Part shown: in pieces, positions 7,123 to 14,428 of the stretch | How positions within the stretch are numbered: position 1 is the stretch's first letter | How the letters are laid out: every line of letters starts with the position of its first letter | Assembly (NCBI GenBank): GCA_030605805.1 | Contig: JAUWHQ010000074.1 | Location: forward strand, 1-16,873 | Source: Methanosarcinales archaeon | Lineage (GTDB): Archaea > Halobacteriota > Methanosarcinia > Methanosarcinales > Methanogasteraceae | DNA length: 16,873 nucleotides | Direction of reading: 5' to 3' | Made by a program: the position numbers and the translations under genes | The notes under the pieces: model-generated | What the model saw: only the letters and a program-made list of their open reading frames with translations | The model's database searches: none | What the model was told of the DNA's origin: nothing

Positions 7123-7170
7123 TTTTAAATGCACCTTGAACATGCATGAATACATTTACTAATGGTGATG
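7123..7170 (+). promoter_or_regulatory. Promoter and ribosome site of the CBS gene cluster
   Basis: TTTTAAAT (7123-7130) is a good archaeal TATA box and predicts a start site near 7153. GGTGATG (7164-7170) is a strong Shine-Dalgarno motif for the ATG at 7173. An upstream in-frame ATG at 7146 would precede the predicted start site. Confidence 0.6.
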
Positions 7171-7172
7171 AA

Positions 7173-8105
7173 ATGAAAAGGCAGCAGACAAACAAACCTC
7201 GACCGATGGGAGTTCGGGGCGCGCTGGACAGAGGTGGCAACGGGCTTGATTCACACCTTGCGGCGCATCATGGTGATGTGCTGGCGGTTGCGACCGAGGG
7301 TGTTGTGACGGTTCCGCCGACCACGCCAATCATGACTACGGTCAGAACGATGCTCGAACACGGATTCAGGAGAATCCCTATCGCAGATGCAGGCACACAG
7401 CGGTTGAGCGGCATCATCGTATGCAAGGACATCGTTGATTTTCTGTGCGGCGGACCAAGACACTCACTCGTCACCAACCGGTTCGGTGGCAATCTGCTCG
7501 CAGCGGTCAATGCTGAGATACGTGCGATCATGAAGACTGAGGTTCCGCATCTGGATGCGAACTCCTCGATCATCGATGCGTTGAAGATGATGTATGCCGA
7601 GTCGGTCGGATGTCTGCCGATCCTTGACAGGGATCAGCGCGTATCTGCGATCGTGACCGAACAGGATTTCATGCGCCTGATCGCAGACGTCAAGGTCGGT
7701 GTCGCTATACATGAATATATGTCGGCAAACGTGACAACCGTCGAACCCGACGTCGAGATCGGAACGGCTGGCAAACTGATGGTCGATAACGAGTTCAGAC
7801 GTCTGCCTGTTGTCAAGAACGGGGTACTGCTCGGGATCGCCACCGCTTTTGATATGTTGCGGTTTCTTGGCAGCGGCGAAGCATTTATAAAGGGAGCGGG
7901 CGGCATCGAAGATGCACTGGGGACCCCTGTCAAATCGTTAATCACGCGGGATGTTGTCTGGACGACATCGGATCGCGATCTTGGCGAGGTTGCTGGTATG
8001 ATGGCTGCAAACAATGTGGGTTCGATCCCGATTATTGATCAAGGTGTGCTCACAGGAATAGTAACGGAAAGAGACGTTGTCCGGGCGTTAGCTACACTGA
8101 AATAA
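7173..8105 (+). CDS. Four-CBS-motif protein (first of three)
   Basis: This is a soluble protein built only of CBS motifs, four in a row. They are marked by segments such as GFRRIPIAD, SVGCLPILDRD, EFRRLPVVKNG and NVGSIPIID, each followed by an aliphatic strand and a helix ending in D (KDIVDFL, QDFMRLI, FDMLRFL, RDVVRAL). CBS motifs pair into Bateman modules that commonly bind AMP, ATP or S-adenosylmethionine and regulate a partner. There is no attached enzyme, channel or DNA-binding domain, so the partner is unknown. The start at 7173 rests on the GGTGATG five bases or less upstream. A start at 7146 would add nine residues ahead of the predicted transcription start. It is followed 27 bases later by the second CBS gene. 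Confidence 0.9.
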   Translation: MKRQQTNKPRPMGVRGALDRGGNGLDSHLAAHHGDVLAVATEGVVTVPPTTPIMTTVRTMLEHGFRRIPIADAGTQRLSGIIVCKDIVDFLCGGPRHSLVTNRFGGNLLAAVNAEIRAIMKTEVPHLDANSSIIDALKMMYAESVGCLPILDRDQRVSAIVTEQDFMRLIADVKVGVAIHEYMSANVTTVEPDVEIGTAGKLMVDNEFRRLPVVKNGVLLGIATAFDMLRFLGSGEAFIKGAGGIEDALGTPVKSLITRDVVWTTSDRDLGEVAGMMAANNVGSIPIIDQGVLTGIVTERDVVRALATLK

Positions 8106-8132
8106 TGGACAATGGAATAATACGACAACAAC

Positions 8133-8939
8133 ATGACAGAGATGAGGGTTAGGGATATAATGAGCACTCAGGTGTACGCGGTTACACCCGGGGAGCCGAT
8201 TTCGCGGGCACGTAATCTGATGTTCCGCCACAAGATCAGCCGGTTACTGGTAGTGATGCATGACGAGCCTGTTGGCATGCTCACCAAAGCCGATATCGCA
8301 TGCAGGCTCAATCAGGCAGAGCCGCAGTGGCGGAGGCGCCCGATCGATCAGATTCCGGTCCAGCTGGTCATGACAAAGTCTTTGATCGGCATATATCCTG
8401 ATGCCACACTGCCACAAACATGTGAACTGCTGCTTGAGAACGATATCGGCGGGCTCGTCGTCCGTGATGAGGGTCTGCACGGGATCATCACCAAGTGGGA
8501 TATGATCATACACCTCTCAAAGCAGTCCGCAGAGATACGCGCAGGCGAGATCATGTCTGATTTTGTTGCGGTCGTGCACAGACAACATTCGATCGGTCAT
8601 GTCATGCAGACGATGGACGCCGAGGATGTGGACCGGGTCGTTGTTCTTGAATACGGTGGAAATCCGATTGGTATGATCACAAATTCCAACCTGACGTTCG
8701 GGTGCGCGTCCGACCCCCGCGGCAGAAACGAGAAACTTCTTGAAGTTCCGGTCGTTGCCGAGGATATCATGTCCACACCACTGATAACGATACCGCAGGA
8801 TGGTTTTGCAACCGATGCGGCGCGGATAATGGTTGATGAACTGATCAACAGCATCATTGTTGTTGATGCAAAGGGCGACGTCGTCGGAATCCTGAATCAG
8901 GAGAGTATGCTACAGGCGATCATTATGATGGGAGAATAA
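8133..8939 (+). CDS. Four-CBS-motif protein (second of three)
   Basis: This 268-residue protein again consists solely of CBS motifs. The first begins at the N-terminus (VRDIMSTQVYAVTPGEPISRA), and the others can be followed by KISRLLVVMHDEPVGML, DIGGLVVRDEGLHGII, DVDRVVVLEYGGNPIGM and SIIVVDAKGDVVGIL. No catalytic domain or membrane segment is present. No clear Shine-Dalgarno motif precedes the ATG, unlike its neighbours, so translation may depend on coupling to the preceding gene. An ATG at 8142 is a possible alternative. It lies 27 bases after the first CBS gene and two bases before the third, so the three are very likely one transcript. The ligand and regulated partner are unknown. Confidence 0.9.
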   Translation: MTEMRVRDIMSTQVYAVTPGEPISRARNLMFRHKISRLLVVMHDEPVGMLTKADIACRLNQAEPQWRRRPIDQIPVQLVMTKSLIGIYPDATLPQTCELLLENDIGGLVVRDEGLHGIITKWDMIIHLSKQSAEIRAGEIMSDFVAVVHRQHSIGHVMQTMDAEDVDRVVVLEYGGNPIGMITNSNLTFGCASDPRGRNEKLLEVPVVAEDIMSTPLITIPQDGFATDAARIMVDELINSIIVVDAKGDVVGILNQESMLQAIIMMGE

Positions 8940-8941
8940 TT

Positions 8942-9709
8942 ATGAATGTATCCGAAATTATGGTAAAACCGGTGCGCATCGAGAAGTCAGAGAACCTGTC
9001 TCATGCGATGGACCTTATGGACAAGCACGATACCAGGCGGTTGCTGGTCACAAGTAAAGGCAAACTCAGGGGTGTGCTGACCATGCGAAACATCGCACGC
9101 GCACTTGGCACGAGCAGAAAACCGGGTATGCCCGCATCATCGCTGCACGTCGCAACCGCAGTCAGCGATACTTATGCCACGGTCCCCCCTGATATGGGCA
9201 TGAGCGATGCCATATCGATTTTACAGCAGCAGCGATGCATACTTTTTGTGATGGATGGTGACGAGATTCTTGGATGGATCACGCCTGAAGAGGTTCTGAA
9301 GACCTGCACCACGGACGGATTTGCTGCCGAATTCATGAGCACACCGATCACTGCCTCACCCGGCGATCGTGTCGTTCATGTGCGGAGGATAATGATGGAC
9401 AAGGACATCGGGCGGCTTCCTGTGGTGGAGGAATATCAACTGGTTGGGATGATCACCGAGAAGGATATAGCAAGGGCGATGCGTGCGATCCGTGATATGG
9501 TTCCTGCCAACCAGCAGGATAGCCGGGTCAAGAACCTTCTGGCGGCTGATGTCATGAGCCGCGGAGTCAAAACCGTGTACACCAATTCCCCTGCGTCAGA
9601 TGTTGTGGATATCGCGCTCAGGTACGGATACGGTGGGGTTCCTGTGCTCAATCTTGAGGAGGATCTGGTCGGATTCATCACCCGCAGGGATCTTATCGCA
9701 AAGATGTGA
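8942..9709 (+). CDS. Four-CBS-motif protein (third of three)
   Basis: This is a 255-residue protein with four CBS motifs: HDTRRLLVTSKGKLRGV, RCILFVMDGDEILGW, DIGRLPVVEEYQLVGM and GYGGVPVLNLEEDLVGF mark the core strands. The second motif is the most diverged (LFVMDGDEIL in place of the usual P-h-h-D). The start ATG lies two bases after the previous stop and seven bases after GGGAG (8930-8934). The proteasome operon follows after 345 bases on the same strand, but with its own promoter. A nucleotide-sensing regulatory role is inferred from the family. No partner is encoded next door unless it is one of the other two CBS proteins. Confidence 0.9.
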   Translation: MNVSEIMVKPVRIEKSENLSHAMDLMDKHDTRRLLVTSKGKLRGVLTMRNIARALGTSRKPGMPASSLHVATAVSDTYATVPPDMGMSDAISILQQQRCILFVMDGDEILGWITPEEVLKTCTTDGFAAEFMSTPITASPGDRVVHVRRIMMDKDIGRLPVVEEYQLVGMITEKDIARAMRAIRDMVPANQQDSRVKNLLAADVMSRGVKTVYTNSPASDVVDIALRYGYGGVPVLNLEEDLVGFITRRDLIAKM

Positions 9710-9985
9710 GTGCTTCAGGATATAGAGCAGCCCACGGTCCTACCAGTGGCTGATAATCCGGATAAGATGCCTGATGGACTTGAGGGATTGCGTGGTTGCG
9801 GGGGAAATGGACTCGAAATAGCACGGGCTCGCATCTTCAACAAAAATCCCAAAGCCAAAAAATTCCACAAATCAACATCGATCAGAACCCGGGGACTTTC
9901 ACCTAATCGCTCGGGTTCAACATCGATGAGCGCCATCCGGATCGTGCCAAACATTTCTGCCACCCCGCACTTCCCGGATACCGGA
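9710..9985. other. Intergenic stretch with a repeat-flanked hairpin
   Basis: Frames are open on both strands, but neither has a ribosome site or a recognisable protein. The 11-mer TCAACATCGAT occurs at 9872-9882 and again at 9917-9927. Between them, GAACCCG (9885-9891) and CGGGTTC (9912-9918) form a perfect 7-base inverted repeat. CAGTGGCTGATAA at 9744-9756 recurs at 14723-14735 in another intergenic stretch. This looks like debris of dispersed repeats or a regulatory structure. Confidence 0.35.
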
Positions 9986-9990
9986 AGAAC

Positions 9991-10047
9991 CTTTTATGTA
10001 CATTACGCACAAATCCATCATGCGATAAACGCGAATAACAGGAGATG
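9991..10047 (+). promoter_or_regulatory. Promoter and ribosome site of psmA operon
   Basis: CTTTTATG (9991-9998) is a TATA-like box that predicts initiation near 10020. GGAGATG (10041-10047) lies seven bases before the psmA ATG and serves as the Shine-Dalgarno motif. The operon of at least seven genes has no other obvious strong promoter downstream. Confidence 0.55.
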
Positions 10048-10054
10048 ATCAGTA

Positions 10055-10834
10055 ATGCAAATGGCACCCCAAATGGGGTATGATCGTGCAATAACCGTAT
10101 TCAGTCCGGATGGAAGGCTTTTTCAGGTAGAGTATGCCAGAGAGGCGGTGAAGAGAGGTACAACAGCAATAGGGATCAAAACAACCGACGGTGTTGTATT
10201 GCTGGTTGACAAACGGATTACAAGCCATTTACTTGAATCCGAATCCATCGAGAAGATTTTCCAGGTCGATCAGCACATTGGTGCAGCGACATCAGGGCTG
10301 GTTGCGGATGCACGTGCGTTGATCGACCGGGCGCGTGTGGAGGCGCAGGTCAATCGACTATACTATGACGAGCCGATTGGGGTGGAGACCCTTGCAAAGA
10401 AGGTCTGCGACCACAAACAGACATATACTCAGTTCGGTGGTGTGCGCCCTTATGGCACGGCTCTTCTGATCGCAGGAGTGGACGATCACCGGGCAAGACT
10501 GTTTGAGACTGACCCGAGCGGTGCGTTGCTTGAGTACAAGGCGACCGCGATCGGCGCGGGCAGAGCAAAGGCGATGGAGATTTTTGAGAAAGAGTATACG
10601 GAGGATATCGATATAGAGGGTGCGATCCGTCTCGGATTGGTGGTGCTGTATCAGGTTTCTGATACCAAGTTCACGGTCGATACGATTGAAGCAGGATCCG
10701 TGACGCTTGAGGAGCGCACGTTCAAGAAAATCGAAAAGAGCGTGCTTGCGCAGTATGTCGAGGAGATCGCCATGGAATTCAAGGATCGAGAGCAGAAGGG
10801 GCAGGAACAGGAGACTGAAGATACCAGTGAATAG
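10055..10834 (+). CDS. psmA: Proteasome subunit alpha
   Basis: This is the alpha subunit of the archaeal 20S proteasome. Seven copies form each outer ring, gating entry to the proteolytic beta rings and docking the unfoldase PAN. The N-terminal alpha signature YDRAITVFSPDGRLFQVEYA (residues 9-28) is intact and corresponds to the gate and H0 helix. The core TTAIGIKTTDGVVLLVDKR and the conserved GGVRPYGTALLIAG and GAGRAKAMEIFEKEY segments are all present. At 259 residues it is normal in length, with a charged, glutamate-rich tail typical of alpha subunits. It has no propeptide or catalytic threonine, as expected. It heads the exosome operon and the SBDS gene follows after two bases. Confidence 0.98.
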   Translation: MQMAPQMGYDRAITVFSPDGRLFQVEYAREAVKRGTTAIGIKTTDGVVLLVDKRITSHLLESESIEKIFQVDQHIGAATSGLVADARALIDRARVEAQVNRLYYDEPIGVETLAKKVCDHKQTYTQFGGVRPYGTALLIAGVDDHRARLFETDPSGALLEYKATAIGAGRAKAMEIFEKEYTEDIDIEGAIRLGLVVLYQVSDTKFTVDTIEAGSVTLEERTFKKIEKSVLAQYVEEIAMEFKDREQKGQEQETEDTSE

Positions 10835-10836
10835 GC

Positions 10837-11532
10837 ATGGTCACACTCGATAACGCTATCACAGCACGGCTGAAACGGGGTGGCGAGCACTTTGAGGTGC
10901 TGGTCGATCCCGAACTTGCATTACGCGCTCGCAAAGGAGACGATGTGAACATATCCGAGATGCTTGCGGTCGAAGACGTGTTTGAAAACGCAAGTCGCGG
11001 CGAACACCAGAGCAGGGAAGAGGTGGAGAAGACTTTTGGCACAACCGACATCCTTGCAGTCGCCGAGCACATCGTAAAGCACGGAGAGCTCCACCTCACA
11101 AAAGAGCAGCGCAAGCAGATCATCGATGATAAGCGGAGGCAGGTGGTAAGCGCCATCGCCGCGGGCGCGTTCAATCCGCAGACAAAGGCGCCACACCCGC
11201 CTGCAAGGATCGAGAAGGCGATGGATGAGGCAGGCATCCACATCGATCCGATGAAGAGCGTTGACGAACTGGTGACCGCGACGATGAAGGCGATCCGCCC
11301 GATCATCCCGATTAGGTTCGATACTGTCGAGATCGCTGTCAATGTTCCAGCCGATTATGCTGCAAAATCGTACGGCGAGATCGCCGGTTTTGGTGAACTG
11401 CAAAAGGAGGAATGGCAGTCGGACGGATCATGGATCGGTGTCATCAAGATTCCTGCAGGCATGCAACTCGATTTTTACGGTCTTGTAAACCGCGTAACCA
11501 AAGGCGGTGCCGAGACCAGGCTTCTGAAATAG
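10837..11532 (+). CDS. sdo1: SBDS/Sdo1 ribosome maturation protein
   Basis: This is the archaeal ortholog of the Shwachman-Bodian-Diamond syndrome protein. In eukaryotes it works with EFL1 to release the anti-association factor eIF6 (archaeal aIF6) from new large subunits. At 231 residues it has the expected three-domain length. The N-terminal FYSH domain (about residues 1-90) includes ARLKRGGEHFEVLVDPELAL and ISEMLAVEDVFENASRGEH. The central helical domain carries LTKEQRKQIIDDKRRQ. The C-terminal ferredoxin-like domain starts near PIRFDTVEIAVNVPADYA. It begins two bases after psmA. No strong Shine-Dalgarno motif is visible, so translational coupling to psmA is likely. Its place between psmA and rrp4 is conserved across many archaea. 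Confidence 0.97.
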   Translation: MVTLDNAITARLKRGGEHFEVLVDPELALRARKGDDVNISEMLAVEDVFENASRGEHQSREEVEKTFGTTDILAVAEHIVKHGELHLTKEQRKQIIDDKRRQVVSAIAAGAFNPQTKAPHPPARIEKAMDEAGIHIDPMKSVDELVTATMKAIRPIIPIRFDTVEIAVNVPADYAAKSYGEIAGFGELQKEEWQSDGSWIGVIKIPAGMQLDFYGLVNRVTKGGAETRLLK

Positions 11533-11561
11533 AAACGGTAAGGAAAGATAAAGGTAGTAAT

Positions 11562-12275
11562 ATGGAAAAGAGAATTGTTATTCCGGGTGATCTTTTATCT
11601 GATGATATAAGGGTGTCAGGCAGTGGCACTTATGTCGCTGATGGGACTGTGCGTGCTGCGTTGTACGGACTCATGAACAAGGGGGAACGCTACATCAGTG
11701 TGATCCCGCTTGCAGGCAGGTACATCCCGCAGACCAGCGATCGTGTGATAGGAGTCATCACCGAGGTTACATATTCAAACTGGATCGTGGATATCAACTC
11801 GCCCTACGATGGTTTGTTGCATATATCCCAGTATCCGCGACGGATCGAGATCGAACAGATGAGCAGATATCTGAAGGTTGGCGACTGCATACTGACGATG
11901 GTCAAGGACGTGGACGCCAGCATGAAAGTCGAACTTACACTCAGGGATAAGGACAGGGAACTGAGGCGTCTCTCTGACGGACGCATCACCGCGATCAGTC
12001 CGACAAAGATGCCGCGGGTGATCGGGCGCAGCGGCTCGATGATCAGGCTGCTCAAGAGCGAGATCGGATGTAACATGTTCGTCGGGCAGAACGGGAGGAT
12101 ATGGATCAACGGCAGCGAGGATCGCATCGATCTGGCGATTGAGGCGGTCAGATACATCGAAGCGAATGCGCACACGCCGGGATTGACCGACCGCATGCAG
12201 GCGTTCCTGAAAGCGAAAAAGAAGACAAGATTTGGAAAAACATACGAAAATGAAGACGAAGAGGAATGGCGATGA
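11562..12275 (+). CDS. rrp4: Exosome RNA-binding cap subunit Rrp4
   Basis: Rrp4 forms, alone or with Csl4, the trimeric cap of the archaeal exosome that feeds RNA into the Rrp41/Rrp42 ring. Domains are in the expected order: an N-terminal barrel (IVIPGDLL, then GSGTYVADGTVRAALYG), an S1 domain (about residues 60-130) and a KH domain (about 145-205) with the GRSG loop at 155-158. The 237-residue length fits. The reading frame extends upstream to 11412, inside SBDS, but the first 50 residues of that extension are unlike Rrp4. The ATG at 11562, after AAGGTAG (11551-11557), is the true start. The stop codon overlaps the ATG of rrp41 as ATGA. Confidence 0.97.
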   Translation: MEKRIVIPGDLLSDDIRVSGSGTYVADGTVRAALYGLMNKGERYISVIPLAGRYIPQTSDRVIGVITEVTYSNWIVDINSPYDGLLHISQYPRRIEIEQMSRYLKVGDCILTMVKDVDASMKVELTLRDKDRELRRLSDGRITAISPTKMPRVIGRSGSMIRLLKSEIGCNMFVGQNGRIWINGSEDRIDLAIEAVRYIEANAHTPGLTDRMQAFLKAKKKTRFGKTYENEDEEEWR

Positions 12276-13051
12276 GTGAAAAACCAGAGCATTTTATTGT
12301 AGACGGAAAGAGACTTGATGGACGGAGAGTTGATGAGTTACGACCGATCAAGATCGAGATTGGCACGCTCGGCAGGGCTGACGGCTCCTGCTACCTTGAA
12401 TGGGGCAACAACAAGGTTTTGGCAGCAGTTTACGGTCCCAGGGAACTCCATCCAAGACACAGGCAGAAGATGACCAGATCGGTCGTGCAGTTTCGATATA
12501 ACATGGCTTCATTCTCTGTGGATGAGCGAACAAGACCCGGTCCGAGCAGACGGAGCATAGAGATCTCGAAGGTGAGCCGGGAGGCATTCGAACCCGTGAT
12601 CTTCACCAAATTCTTTCCAAGGACAGCAATCGACGTATTTGTAGAGATATTGCAGGCAGGCGCGGGCACCAGAACCGCGGGCATCAATGCCGCATCGCTT
12701 GCACTCGCTGATGCCGGCATCCCGATGCGCGGGCTGGTCAGCGCATGTGCTGTCGGAAAGGTTGACGGCGAGATCGTGCTCGACCTGATGAAGGAAGAGG
12801 ATAACTACGGCGAGGCAGATTTGCCGGTCGCCATGACTGCTGGCAGGCAGATCACGCTACTCCAGATGGATGGGCACCTGACCACCGAAGAGTTCTACAG
12901 GGCGCTTGAGCTGGCAAAAACCGGATGCGACCAGATATATGAGTTGCAGCGTCAGGCATTGATCGAGAAGTACAGCAAGGAATATACAACAGAAATCGAG
13001 GAAGAAGGTCCCGCACCAGCGGGTGAACCGGAGGGTGATGCTGATGAGTGA
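12272..13051 (+). CDS. rrp41: Exosome catalytic subunit Rrp41
   Basis: Rrp41 is the phosphorolytic active subunit of the archaeal exosome. It degrades RNA 3' to 5' using phosphate and can add A-rich tails in reverse. It is a 259-residue RNase PH-fold protein. The catalytic aspartates appear as D177 and D183 in EDNYGEAD, and the RNA/phosphate-contacting arginines as R93-R94 in GPSRRSIEIS. The C-terminus is an acidic, low-complexity tail (EIEEEGPAPAGEPEGDADE). The ATG at 12272 is chosen over 12266: GAGG (12261-12264) lies seven bases before it, and its ATGA overlap with the rrp4 stop indicates coupling. It overlaps rrp42 by eight bases. Confidence 0.97.
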   Translation: MSEKPEHFIVDGKRLDGRRVDELRPIKIEIGTLGRADGSCYLEWGNNKVLAAVYGPRELHPRHRQKMTRSVVQFRYNMASFSVDERTRPGPSRRSIEISKVSREAFEPVIFTKFFPRTAIDVFVEILQAGAGTRTAGINAASLALADAGIPMRGLVSACAVGKVDGEIVLDLMKEEDNYGEADLPVAMTAGRQITLLQMDGHLTTEEFYRALELAKTGCDQIYELQRQALIEKYSKEYTTEIEEEGPAPAGEPEGDADE

Positions 13052-13823
13052 TGACGTGATGACAGAGATCCAGCGCGACCATCTCTTCAATCTGATACTG
13101 AAAGGTGAGCGCGAGGATGGGCGCGCATTCGATGAGTTTCGAGAGATCAGCATTGAGACTGACGTCATCGGTACCGCGGATGGTTCAGCCCGCGTAAAAC
13201 TCGGAACGACCGAACTGCTGGTTGGCGTAAAGATCCAGCCGGGGGAGCCTTTCCCTGACACCCCTGATAAGGGCGTGCTCATCACCAACACCGAGCTGGT
13301 TCCGCTGGCATCACCTGACTACGAGGCAGGTCCTCCAAGAGAAGGGGCGATCGAGATCGCAAGGGTCGTTGATCGCGGCATCAGGGAGTCGAAATCGCTC
13401 GATCTTGAAAAACTCTGCATAACCGCGGGTGAGAAGGTCTGGATCATATTCATCGATATCCATGTGCTGAACAACGACGGCAACATCCTCGATGCAGCCT
13501 CGATGGGTAGCATCGCAGCGCTACTCACCGCAAAGTTACCCCGAGCCCAGTACGACATGGGTGATGACATCCCGCTCCCTGTCAGGGATATCCCGGTCGC
13601 GGTCACCGTGATCGAGTTTGGCGGGGCGCTGCTGCTTGATCCGTCACTCGCGGAGGGCGTGATCGCAAGCACGTCGCTCATTACCATCACCAACAACGAC
13701 GGCAGCATCTCTGGCATGCAGAAGAGCGGGTCAGAGTCGCTCACGGTCGAGCAGGTCATGCAAGCGGTTGACATGGCAAAGAACGCAGCAGCAGGGATAC
13801 GAGAGAAATTCCTGGAGGTATAA
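13044..13823 (+). CDS. rrp42: Exosome structural subunit Rrp42
   Basis: Rrp42 alternates with Rrp41 in the hexameric exosome ring. It is also an RNase PH-fold protein but lacks the catalytic aspartate pair. The equivalent stretch here reads MGDDIPLPVRDIPVAVT, without the spacing seen in Rrp41. It still helps build the active site and bind RNA. At 259 residues it has the family length. Recognisable segments are REDGRAFDEFREISIE near the N-terminus, GSARVKLGTTELLVGVK and IFIDIHVLNNDGNILDAASMGS. The ATG at 13044, nine bases after GGAGG (13030-13034), is preferred. Other in-frame starts at 13023, 13038 and 13059 exist. Its stop codon abuts the ATG of rpl37ae. Confidence 0.96.
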   Translation: MSDDVMTEIQRDHLFNLILKGEREDGRAFDEFREISIETDVIGTADGSARVKLGTTELLVGVKIQPGEPFPDTPDKGVLITNTELVPLASPDYEAGPPREGAIEIARVVDRGIRESKSLDLEKLCITAGEKVWIIFIDIHVLNNDGNILDAASMGSIAALLTAKLPRAQYDMGDDIPLPVRDIPVAVTVIEFGGALLLDPSLAEGVIASTSLITITNNDGSISGMQKSGSESLTVEQVMQAVDMAKNAAAGIREKFLEV

Positions 13824-14129
13824 ATGGTCAAACACACAAAAGGATGGAAGACGAGATCCGCCGGTAGGTTTGGCGTGCGTTACGGGCGGAACATCAGGAA
13901 AAAAGTTGCCAACATCGAGGAGAAGACGCATTACAAGCATAAATGCACTCAATGTGGTTTTCCTTCGGTGCGCCGCGTTGGCACTGGGATCTGGAGATGC
14001 GCCAAATGCGGGCACACCTTTGCAGGCGGCACATACATTCCGCACACATCGATCGGGACGACCGTTGCAAGATCGGTGAAGCGTGCGATCGAGCAGAGAG
14101 AGCGCGACGCGATGATGGCGGAGGCATGA
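13824..14129 (+). CDS. rpl37ae: Large-subunit ribosomal protein L37Ae (eL43)
   Basis: This is a small basic zinc-ribbon protein of the archaeal and eukaryotic 60S/50S subunit that binds 23S rRNA. Four cysteines form the zinc site: C41, C44, C59 and C62 (CTQC ... CAKC). The N-terminus TKGWKTRSAGRFGVRYG and the C-terminal half with AGGTYIPHTS are typical of the family. It has 101 residues. The ATG immediately follows the rrp42 stop, with GGAGGT (13814-13819) as ribosome site inside rrp42. Its stop codon abuts the rpoP start. Confidence 0.98.
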   Translation: MVKHTKGWKTRSAGRFGVRYGRNIRKKVANIEEKTHYKHKCTQCGFPSVRRVGTGIWRCAKCGHTFAGGTYIPHTSIGTTVARSVKRAIEQRERDAMMAEA

Positions 14130-14267
14130 ATGGGATATCGATGTGTCCGCTGCAAGGAACCAGTCGAGATCGATTATGAATACCGGGGCATCCGGTGCCC
14201 GTACTGCGGACACCGGATCCTGATCAAGGAACGCCCGGTCCAGATTAAACGGGTCCGTGCCGAGTGA
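14130..14267 (+). CDS. rpoP: RNA polymerase subunit P (Rpb12-like zinc ribbon)
   Basis: This is a short gene of 45 codons. RpoP is the archaeal homolog of Rpb12/RPABC4. It is needed for assembly of the Rpo3/Rpo10/Rpo11 platform and for promoter opening. Zinc ligands C5, C8, C23 and C26 (CVRC ... CPYC) and the GYRCVRC and GIRCPYCGHRIL segments make the identity clear. The ATG begins one base after the rpl37ae stop codon, with GGAGG (14120-14124) five bases upstream. The rpl37ae-rpoP pairing is standard in archaea. A T-run and a dispersed repeat follow it. Confidence 0.96.
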   Translation: MGYRCVRCKEPVEIDYEYRGIRCPYCGHRILIKERPVQIKRVRAE

Positions 14268-14283
14268 TCACGTAAGTGAGAGA

Positions 14284-14299
14284 CTTTTTATTATCTTCT
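14284..14299 (+). terminator. Possible weak T-rich terminator after rpoP
   Basis: A T5 run (14285-14289) within a T-rich stretch starts 17 bases after the rpoP stop. It may end part of the long operon transcript before the dispersed repeat. Confidence 0.35.
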
Positions 14300-14317
14300 G
14301 GAAATGGGCTTCGGAAA

Positions 14318-14383
14318 ACCACAGAGAGCACAGAGGACACAGAGAAAACAGCAACTCTCTGTGCCCTCCGCGTCCTCTGTGGT
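14318..14383. repeat. CACAGAG-type imperfect inverted repeat
   Basis: Two 27-base arms, 14318-14344 and 14357-14383, are reverse complements with five mismatches and enclose a 12-base loop. Each arm holds CACAGAG-like units at nine-base spacing; the left arm has three intact copies. The outermost nine bases of the arms pair perfectly. From memory, CACAGAG repeats of this shape are scattered through many bacterial and archaeal genomes as small non-coding elements. No protein is encoded. The element sits in the rpoP-pcc1 gap and could form a hairpin in the transcript. Confidence 0.75.
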
Positions 14384-14421
14384 TAATCTTCTTTGCCATA
14401 ACCCATCCAAGCCAGAAGAAA

Positions 14422-14428
14422 TTAAAAA
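14422..14428 (+). promoter_or_regulatory. TATA-like box of pcc1
   Basis: TTAAAAA lies about 26 bases before the pcc1 ATG at 14451, the spacing for a leaderless archaeal transcript. No good Shine-Dalgarno motif precedes the gene, which agrees with this. CACGTAAGTGA lies between box and gene (14431-14441) and also directly after rpoP (14269-14279). Confidence 0.45.

Noticed and set aside
9715..9963. 82-codon - strand frame before psmA
   Set aside because: It has protein-like words but no ribosome site, and the internal direct and inverted repeats explain the sequence better.
9710..10048. 112-codon + strand frame before psmA
   Set aside because: GTG start without a ribosome site, runs through the psmA TATA-like box, and has no recognisable protein features.
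11412..11561. N-terminal extension of the Rrp4 frame
   Set aside because: It lies inside SBDS, is unlike Rrp4, and a better start with a ribosome site exists at 11562.
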